Assembly: GCF_002289565.1 (NCBI RefSeq)
Contig: NZ_NTFY01000043.1
Span: 1 to 59,952 of the forward strand
Direction: 5' to 3'
DNA: 59,952 bases
Origin: Rhodopirellula sp. SM50
GTDB taxonomy: Bacteria; Planctomycetota; Planctomycetia; Pirellulales; Pirellulaceae
Position 1 is the stretch's first letter; the number at the start of each line of letters is the position of its first letter. Shown here one piece after another: positions 54,063 through 59,952 of the stretch. The position numbers were made by a program, and so were the translations under genes. The notes beneath the pieces were generated by a model. The model worked only from the letters and a program-made list of their open reading frames with translations, ran no database searches and was not told the DNA's origin.

Positions 54063-55952
54063 CTACGGAACCACCTCCGACACCGGCCGCTCGATCACGT
54101 GGCTTTGATCGACCGCCAACGGCTGCAGTTCCTGACGCAGCCCGTCGGCCCACTGGACGACGATGCGATCGACTCGATCGGCTGTCCCCAGGCCGAACGT
54201 GAGCGGCAACTCGACTTGCGAAAGATAGCTTCGCGTCGGCATCACTTGTTGACGGATGATCTGATCGCCCACCGTGACTTCGACCCATGAACCGATCGCG
54301 TCGCGATTGCAGTACCGCCCGTCGCCTTTCAATCGCAAACGCAACCAATGATGACCGAGCTGTTGATCGTTTCGCAACAAACGCGGACCGCGTCCGGTGG
54401 CGGTGATCAACAAATCCAAGTCGCCGTCTTGATCGATGTCGGCATAAGCGGCGCCACGACCAGGCATCGGCCGCAATAAATCCTCCCCAACCTGCGTCTC
54501 ATTCAGCGCCAGAAACTCCGTCCCGTGCTGCGGTCCGGCGTTCCAGAACAACTGGGGCGGCTGTTCGTAATGCTGGCTCGGTTGCACGCGGTTGATGTCC
54601 TCTTCCAAGTGCCCGTTGGCACAGAACAGGTCCGATCGACCATCCAGATCACAATCCAGATACACCAAACCGAACGTCAACAACAAACGCGTGCTCGGGC
54701 CCAACCCGGTCGAGACGGCTTCGTCGTAAAACTGCATCCGTCCCAGCTTCGTCACGTACAGCGCCGTCATCTCGTTGGAAAAGTTTCCAATGGCCACGGC
54801 GAGTGCCTTGCGTCCGCGGAACGAAGCGACATCGATTCCCATCGCACCGCGGGCGTTGCCGCTGGAATCAAACGCAATTCCGGTGAGCGCTCCGACCTCG
54901 TTGAAATGACCTTCGCCGTCGTTGCTGAGCAACAGGTTTTGCACGGTGTCGTTGGCGACGATCACGTCCAACGTCCCGTTGGTGTCAAAGTCACAAAACG
55001 CCAGCCCCAGCGATTTGGACAACGGCACCCCAGTCGACTGATTCTGGACCTGAACCCCGGCCTGCTCGGACACATCGGTGAACGTGCCGTCACCCTCATT
55101 GCGGTACAGATACGGATAGGTGCCTTCAAAGTTTTGCGGTCGCCCGTAGGCCCTTCCGCCTCCGACGAGTTGAAAATTCTGGGACTGATCGTACTCGCGG
55201 CTCCAGCCAACGTAGTTACAGACGAACAGATCCAGATCGCCGTCGTTGTCGTAATCGAACCACCCGGCGCTGGTGCTCCACCGATCCGCCTCGCCACCCA
55301 CACCGGCCGCTTCGGTGACGTCCTCAAACCGGCCGTCGCCGAGGTTTCGAAACAGATGGTTTTGACCGATGCCGGTGATCAACACATCGACATGATCATC
55401 GTTGTCGTAATCCCCGACCGCGACTCCCATCGCGTAGTCGGACAGATTTAAACCGGAAGCTTCGCTGACATCGACGAATCGGTCGCCGTCATTGCGATAG
55501 AGCACCGAGGTTTGGGTGCGACCGCTCGGCGGATCCCACGGCCAGTCCTTGCTGTTGACGAACAAGATGTCTTGATCGCCGTCGTTGTCATAGTCAAAGA
55601 TCGCCGTGCCGCCGCCCATCGTCTCGGGCAACAACTTGTCACCGACGGCTCCGTTGTTGTGCACAAATTCAATTCCCGCTTCCGCCGTGATGTCGGTGAA
55701 CTTCACCGTCGGCACTTGCACGTCGGGCAACTCGCGGATGCTGACTTTGGCCAATTCGGATTCGCGTACCGGTGGTGCCGCTTCGGGCCGTGACAAGTAG
55801 AACGCGAGAGCGCCCCCGACCACCAGCAGCGCCACCAAGGCCAACAAGGACCTGCGTAGCGCTCGGCCGATTTCGGCGTCGTCGCGAAGAATTTCTTCTT
55901 CCTCACGCTCCCCTTCTTTCGCCGCAATCTCAGCCGCCTGTTGATTGGACAT
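54063..55952 (-). CDS. CRTAC1/ASPIC-type FG-GAP repeat protein
   Basis: Protein of 629 residues from ATG 55952, which has a strong AAGGAGG eight bases before it (the ATG at 55997 is inferior). One N-terminal transmembrane helix (about 36-53, LLALVALLVVGGALAFYL) anchors a large extracytoplasmic part. Many FG-GAP repeats with calcium-like DxDxDGxxD loops follow (FDYDNDGDQDILFVN, GDYDNDDHVDVLITG, WFDYDNDGDLDLFVCN). The C-terminal ASPIC/UnbV domain has GHHWLRLRLKGD and GLGTADRVDRIVVQWADG. The gene overlaps the end of the multiheme cytochrome gene by 23 bp, so they are co-expressed. Confidence 0.93.
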   Translation of the reverse strand: MSNQQAAEIAAKEGEREEEEILRDDAEIGRALRRSLLALVALLVVGGALAFYLSRPEAAPPVRESELAKVSIRELPDVQVPTVKFTDITAEAGIEFVHNNGAVGDKLLPETMGGGTAIFDYDNDGDQDILFVNSKDWPWDPPSGRTQTSVLYRNDGDRFVDVSEASGLNLSDYAMGVAVGDYDNDDHVDVLITGIGQNHLFRNLGDGRFEDVTEAAGVGGEADRWSTSAGWFDYDNDGDLDLFVCNYVGWSREYDQSQNFQLVGGGRAYGRPQNFEGTYPYLYRNEGDGTFTDVSEQAGVQVQNQSTGVPLSKSLGLAFCDFDTNGTLDVIVANDTVQNLLLSNDGEGHFNEVGALTGIAFDSSGNARGAMGIDVASFRGRKALAVAIGNFSNEMTALYVTKLGRMQFYDEAVSTGLGPSTRLLLTFGLVYLDCDLDGRSDLFCANGHLEEDINRVQPSQHYEQPPQLFWNAGPQHGTEFLALNETQVGEDLLRPMPGRGAAYADIDQDGDLDLLITATGRGPRLLRNDQQLGHHWLRLRLKGDGRYCNRDAIGSWVEVTVGDQIIRQQVMPTRSYLSQVELPLTFGLGTADRVDRIVVQWADGLRQELQPLAVDQSHVIERPVSEVVP

Positions 55953-58830
55953 CGGTCGCCTCCTTTTCTTCTTGACGGGTAATCGCTTTCGTTTCATCGG
56001 ATTCGGGTGGGTTGAGATTGCGATCCAGCGGGTAGATCACGACCGCTTCGGCCGCGTGATTCGCCGCGGGATATCTTTCACGGGCCAACCGAATGGCACG
56101 GCCCGTCGCGTTGTCATCCGGTTTGTACCGCAGATGCAACTCGCGATGCAGGGTTGCGTTCTGCGTGTCACCGAGCGTCTCGTACAACAACTGTAGGTTG
56201 TGGTGTGCGGTGACGTTTTCGGGGTCGATTTGCAGGGTTTTCTTGTAGCGTTGCACGGCCTCATCGAAATACCGCCGACTTTCGTCCTCGCGGCTCTGAC
56301 GCTCACGCAACACCCCCAGGTCGAACAGCGTCCGCCCGAGTGCGTTGATGACCTCAATGTCCAAGCTGAAATCAAATCCGCGACGTCGCATGTCCTCGGT
56401 GCTGTCCTCCAACACGCTCCGCAGATTCTGTTCGGCTTCGACGAGTCGGCCTTGCTGCGAATTGACCACACCGGACAACCAGGCCCAAGTCCAGCGTGGG
56501 AATCCCTCGGTGTCACTGTAGCTCTCGGCCCGGTTGAGCGCTTCGACGGCTTCGTCCAAACGCCCTTCCAAATTCAGCACGCGGGCCAGATTGAGCGGAC
56601 CGTCATAACGGTCCAGCTTTTCCACTTCGGTGAACGCCTCTTCGGCCTGACGCAATTCCGCTTTGCCTTTCAACAACAGACCGATGCCATAGTCGTTCCA
56701 GCGTTGCCAAACAGGAATCTCTCGCGGTGCGTTTTCCACGTCCTGATCAACGCCTTCGACAGGGAAGACAATCGAGTCCACCGCCATCGTGGTGATCGGC
56801 AGCTCGTTGGTGTAATCCTGGCCCGGCTGGTGGCCACGAATGATCCGTCCAAACTGCTCGTTCTTCTTCGCCACAAAATCCATGTACCGCTGATCAAACT
56901 TGCGGTACTGCAGTTTCAACTCGACGTGAATCGGCGCGGTGACATCTTCTGGAATCGTCAGCCCATAGTGCACCGTCTGTCCCGCCCCCGGCGGAATTTG
57001 ATGGTTGTACAAGGGCGTGAAAATGTTCTGCGGATTTCGTCGATCGATACGGTTGCCGTCCTTGTCCAACATGAACACGTTCACAAAGTGCGACCAGGGA
57101 TCCACTTCGTTGTGTTTCTGTGGGTTGATCGCTCCACTACGCCCGATCACTCGATCGCCGCTGGTCACCGTCACGTCCAGCCAGATCTCATTGGAATCCA
57201 CCGTGCCCTGCGAGAAGAGGTGCCCGAGTTTTAAGGTTCGGATCACCGTTTCCAGCAAATAGGTTTCGCCCGGCTTTAACGTGGGGACTTCCGGACGCAA
57301 CGGCGCCGTCAGTTTCCCGTCGATTTGGCCCCCTTCGCGGATCCCGAAAATGTCGACCCGCATCACGTCCTGCAAGTACTCCTGGTGCGCCGCGATGATG
57401 TCGTCACGGTCGCGCAACCAAGCGATCCCCGTGTTGGCCGACGGGAACAGGTGATCGTGGACACTCAGCTCCGTCGCGTCATCAAACATCTTCGCGCCAA
57501 AGTCATCCGAGGCGACCGATGGCATGTGACACTTGCTGCAGTTGTCGACGGCCTTGGGCGGGTAATAAAAGCTTCGAGCCCCGTGTCCGGAGACGCCACT
57601 GAACAAGTAAGGATCGTAGTGGTTTTGGCCACGCAGAAATTCCTTGTAGTGATTGAGTGCTTCGGGCAGGTGCACCTTGTGGCACGTCGAACAAAACTCA
57701 GCCGTCTTGTGGAATGGTTTTAAGAACGTCTTCTTGTGAAACGAGGGCTTGGCTTTGACCAGTTGGTTGTTGATCCACTGCAAAGCCGCATTGTCGCTAT
57801 TGGCAAAGGGATAATGCAGCGGTTCTTCGATCGTGTAGTCCGCATTGCCACGCACGCTGTTGACGTTCGTGATCGCGTGACAGGACGTGCAGGTGATCCC
57901 GGCGCTCGCGGTCTTGTGTTCCAACATGTCGAACTTCGGGTCGTCAAACGCGCCCGAGAAAAACGGCACCGGGTCGTGACAACCAGCGCACCACCTGGAG
58001 GCCTGGACCGACCCGTCGCGCTCCAGCGACACCTCTCGCGTCTCACTGACGCTGGCGAAATAGGGCGGGTTATTGAAGGAACTGAAACGGTGAACGCTGT
58101 CGCTCCAGTCCTTGTGAATATCGGCATGACACTTCAAACAATACTCATCGTTCATCAACGCATCGGCGGGGATGAAGTTGCCGCTGGCCGTCCGCGCCAA
58201 TGAAGGTTCAAAGTACTGCGTGCCCGATTCCGGCCCCACGGCATTCCACTGTCGCGGGTCTTGCATTTGCAACACCACCATCGCCGCGATCGCGACACCG
58301 GCGACACCGGCGAACGTCATTCCGATCCGCCATTTGATCCGTGGCCCGGCCAGCCGATGCAACCAGTACAGCCAAACGGCTGCCAACGGGCATGCCACGT
58401 GCAACCAATACACGGTGTTGCGGGCGACGGGTTGCTTGAGATCAAACCCGCCGATCCGCACCAGCAACACCCCGGTTGCAAGAATCAATAAGCTGACCGC
58501 GAACAATGCATAACCGATCCGCACGGCCCGTCGATTGCGACGGTCCTTGGTGTTCCACAGGTGAACAAACCCAAAAATCACCAGCGGCAAAATCAAGATC
58601 AGTCCCAGCACCAGATGGGCCAGGAACATGTATTGGTAATAGAAATCCTGGTAGGTTTCTTCGCGCAACCACTCCAAAAACGTAACGATGGCCAGATAGC
58701 CGGAGTTGGCGAAGAGCAGGGCAACAAGAACAAAAATAAAGTAAAGCAACTTCCGAAGACGTGGCCCAACGGCGCGCACGTACTTCTTACGCGGCACCGC
58801 GGTGGCGGCGCCCGAAGCAACGGATGACAT
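55930..58830 (-). CDS. Membrane-anchored multiheme cytochrome c with TPR domain
   Basis: Protein of 966 residues. Residues 27-190 form about five transmembrane helices. His72 and His90 on helix 2 and His144 and His158 on helix 4 could ligate two b-type hemes, which is inference. Five CxxCH heme-c motifs follow outside the membrane: CLKCH (231-235), CAGCH (281-285), CTSCH (314-318), CSTCH (380-384) and CSKCH (431-435). Candidate distal His residues (HDHLFP, HADIHKDW) lie nearby. A beta-sandwich-like region (about 495-660) leads to TPR-like helices (about 690-900). Domain order b-like membrane part, c-hemes, then TPR is unusual. A role in respiratory electron transfer is likely; the partner is unknown. 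Confidence 0.9.
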   Translation of the reverse strand: MSSVASGAATAVPRKKYVRAVGPRLRKLLYFIFVLVALLFANSGYLAIVTFLEWLREETYQDFYYQYMFLAHLVLGLILILPLVIFGFVHLWNTKDRRNRRAVRIGYALFAVSLLILATGVLLVRIGGFDLKQPVARNTVYWLHVACPLAAVWLYWLHRLAGPRIKWRIGMTFAGVAGVAIAAMVVLQMQDPRQWNAVGPESGTQYFEPSLARTASGNFIPADALMNDEYCLKCHADIHKDWSDSVHRFSSFNNPPYFASVSETREVSLERDGSVQASRWCAGCHDPVPFFSGAFDDPKFDMLEHKTASAGITCTSCHAITNVNSVRGNADYTIEEPLHYPFANSDNAALQWINNQLVKAKPSFHKKTFLKPFHKTAEFCSTCHKVHLPEALNHYKEFLRGQNHYDPYLFSGVSGHGARSFYYPPKAVDNCSKCHMPSVASDDFGAKMFDDATELSVHDHLFPSANTGIAWLRDRDDIIAAHQEYLQDVMRVDIFGIREGGQIDGKLTAPLRPEVPTLKPGETYLLETVIRTLKLGHLFSQGTVDSNEIWLDVTVTSGDRVIGRSGAINPQKHNEVDPWSHFVNVFMLDKDGNRIDRRNPQNIFTPLYNHQIPPGAGQTVHYGLTIPEDVTAPIHVELKLQYRKFDQRYMDFVAKKNEQFGRIIRGHQPGQDYTNELPITTMAVDSIVFPVEGVDQDVENAPREIPVWQRWNDYGIGLLLKGKAELRQAEEAFTEVEKLDRYDGPLNLARVLNLEGRLDEAVEALNRAESYSDTEGFPRWTWAWLSGVVNSQQGRLVEAEQNLRSVLEDSTEDMRRRGFDFSLDIEVINALGRTLFDLGVLRERQSREDESRRYFDEAVQRYKKTLQIDPENVTAHHNLQLLYETLGDTQNATLHRELHLRYKPDDNATGRAIRLARERYPAANHAAEAVVIYPLDRNLNPPESDETKAITRQEEKEATDVQSTGG

Positions 58831-58983
58831 CGAAGATTTCCTAGCGAGATGAATTGACTACTACGGGGCGCCGATCCCCGTCGCACGGGAACCATCGCTA
58901 CCTGACCGAAACCCATCGCAGGCTTCGGTCCAACGTCAAACAATCGATCGTCGCAATGGATCGCGCTGCGCGGGGGGAGAACT

Positions 58984-59054
58984 TGGGATAGACTTCCAGC
59001 CTATCTGTTCAACAACGGCCCGATTGAGCAGCGACAGGCTGGAAGCCTATCCCA
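58984..59054. repeat. 19-bp inverted repeat, dispersed-type hairpin
   Basis: TGGGATAGACTTCCAGCCT at the left and AGGCTGGAAGCCTATCCCA at the right with one mismatch and a 33-base centre. It lies between the cytochrome gene and the small secreted-protein gene. A half-like fragment, AGCTGGAAGCTTACGCCAC, occurs near 43394. The rest of 58831-59120 shows nothing. Confidence 0.8.
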
Positions 59055-59120
59055 CTCTCCAACAGACGAACCGGCGGCAAAACGAGATGCCGGCGGTCCA
59101 ACATGGCGACGACGAACGAA

Positions 59121-59513
59121 CTAGGCCTGGGGAGGTCGCTCGATCGGGTGCGCGTGACCGCTAGGAAGGATCAAAGAATCGTCGCGACCAAACCGCACCG
59201 GGAACAACTCCGGCTGGGGGCTGTGGTCCGACGGACAGACGGCGTCGTGATGGTCACGCTGAACCTGGGGCGCCGGCGGTAACGGGGGCGAACCCGGGCC
59301 AGAAGGCGACTGCCGACACAACGGACCGTCACACGGTCGCGGAGCCGCGGGTTCGTCGACGGATTCGCCGCTCTGCTGTGACATCGCCTGCTGTGACATC
59401 GAGCCGTCATCGGGATGTGCCAACCAATCACCACAACTTGCATCGGCCCGGCGCGACGTCAAAACGCCCGCCGTGAGGATGACAAGAGTGAGAAGGAAGA
59501 GGTGACGCAACAT
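59121..59513 (-). CDS. Small exported Cys/Pro-rich protein
   Basis: Protein of 130 residues. A clear signal peptide (LFLLTLVILTAGVLTSRRADA) is followed by SCGDWLAHPDDGSMSQQAMS, in which SQQ recurs. Next comes a Pro/Ser-rich segment with paired Cys (PRPCDGPLCRQSPSGPGSPP), and the end is SGHAHPIERPPQA. I know the CGDWLAH-type start from planctomycete exported proteins, but it is not a named family. Several Cys and His residues suggest possible metal or disulfide chemistry; no function can be assigned. Confidence 0.7.
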   Translation of the reverse strand: MLRHLFLLTLVILTAGVLTSRRADASCGDWLAHPDDGSMSQQAMSQQSGESVDEPAAPRPCDGPLCRQSPSGPGSPPLPPAPQVQRDHHDAVCPSDHSPQPELFPVRFGRDDSLILPSGHAHPIERPPQA

Positions 59514-59623
59514 CAGGCCCGGCTCGGTGTAGACGAATCAACGCGATAGGCTATCGCGCGACCACCCCAATGTCAACGAAATGTTCGCATGAATGATGAT
59601 CGCTGCCCCCCAGAAAGGGCCGC

Positions 59624-59952
59624 GGTGTGAAGCACCGTTGTAGCGGAACGGCGCGAGCCGTCCGGTGATTTAAAGGAATTTGTCGAGGCAAGGGTGAGCC
59701 GCTGGTCGTAACGCCTCGGGCGGGCACCTGGACGCCCGGCCGCTTACGCAGCGGTGTGAAGCACCGTTGTAGCGGAACGGCGCGAGCCGTCCGGTGATTT
59801 AAAGGAATTTGCCGAGGCAAGGGTGAGCCGCTGGCCGTAAGGCCTCGGGCGGGCACCTGAACGCCCGGCCGCTTACGCAGCGGTGTGAAGCACCGTTGTA
59901 GCGGAACGGCGCGAGCCGTCCGGTGATTTAAAGGAATTTGTCGAGGCAAGGG
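59624..59952. repeat. 129-bp tandem repeat, at least 2.5 units
   Basis: GGTGTGAAGCACCG begins units at 59624, 59753 and 59882, exactly 129 bp apart, and the third is cut by the window end. Each unit holds a family A half (GTAGCGGAACGGCGCGAGCC), ATTTAAAGGAATTTG, and a family B-type palindrome (GTGAGCCGCTGG..CGGCCGCTTACGCAGCG). Units differ at only a few positions. The open frame across it is a repeat artefact. 59514-59623 shows nothing else. Confidence 0.95.

Noticed and set aside
59551..59949. 132-aa open frame at the right end
   Set aside because: It is translated tandem repeat (129 bp is a multiple of three) with no start or family support.

Overview
The window looks like a chromosome segment of a planctomycete of the Pirellulaceae (Rhodopirellula-like) type. 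The evidence is moderately high GC, a gene-dense layout with many GTG/TTG starts, an ECF sigma factor coupled to a Ser/Thr kinase with a WD40 propeller, secreted ELWxxDGT and FG-GAP/CRTAC1 proteins, TIGR03032 and DUF1573/DUF3467 proteins, an N-terminal LESRRLL-type export motif with a C-terminal dockerin-like tail, and many dispersed palindromic repeats between genes. The genus assignment is inference. I saw no rRNA, tRNA, CRISPR array, prophage or transposase gene.

Layout. 0-5.5 kb: a DUF2760 protein followed by two divergent Hsp70-family proteins. 5.8-8.9 kb: a methyltransferase-like protein, glmS and a small protein. 8.9-16.7 kb (minus strand): an autotransporter-like protein, a 1.3-kb repeat and hairpin region, a secreted TPR protein, an S41 C-terminal processing protease and a polytopic membrane protein. 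17-24.4 kb (plus): a DegP/HtrA-like protease, an HExxH/leucine-rich-repeat protein overlapping a LarA-like gene, pheA and a membrane protein. 24.7-27.6 kb (minus): DUF1573, Maf and a duplicated DUF3467 protein. 28-31.8 kb (plus): a GntR/ABC/permease operon with a visible operator, then a GNAT acetyltransferase. 31.9-34.9 kb (minus): an ECF sigma factor translationally coupled to a receptor-like kinase. 35.3-43.3 kb (plus): a GAF-HlyD protein and a PqqD-like/M50/HlyD protein, then a BlaI-type repressor with a perfect operator and an M56 (BlaR1-like) sensor protease. 43.5-59.5 kb (all minus): a GDPD/PIG-L pair, an epimerase operon, two conserved hypotheticals, a 1377-residue ELWxxDGT protein, TIGR03032, and a CRTAC1 protein overlapping a membrane-anchored multiheme cytochrome c fused to TPRs. 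The right end is a 129-bp tandem repeat that runs out of the window.

How the genes relate. Several overlaps imply translational coupling: HExxH-LRR/LarA, ECF/kinase, epimerase/receiver-like, PIG-L/GDPD, ABC/permease and cytochrome/CRTAC1. The most promising candidates for an under-described system are the GAF-HlyD plus PqqD-M50-HlyD export/processing pair at 35.3-39.8 kb, which has no peptide or ABC gene beside it, and the b/c-type multiheme cytochrome-TPR plus CRTAC1 pair at 54.1-58.8 kb. The intergenic DNA holds at least six recurring palindromic or tandem repeat families, sometimes stacked next to each other.
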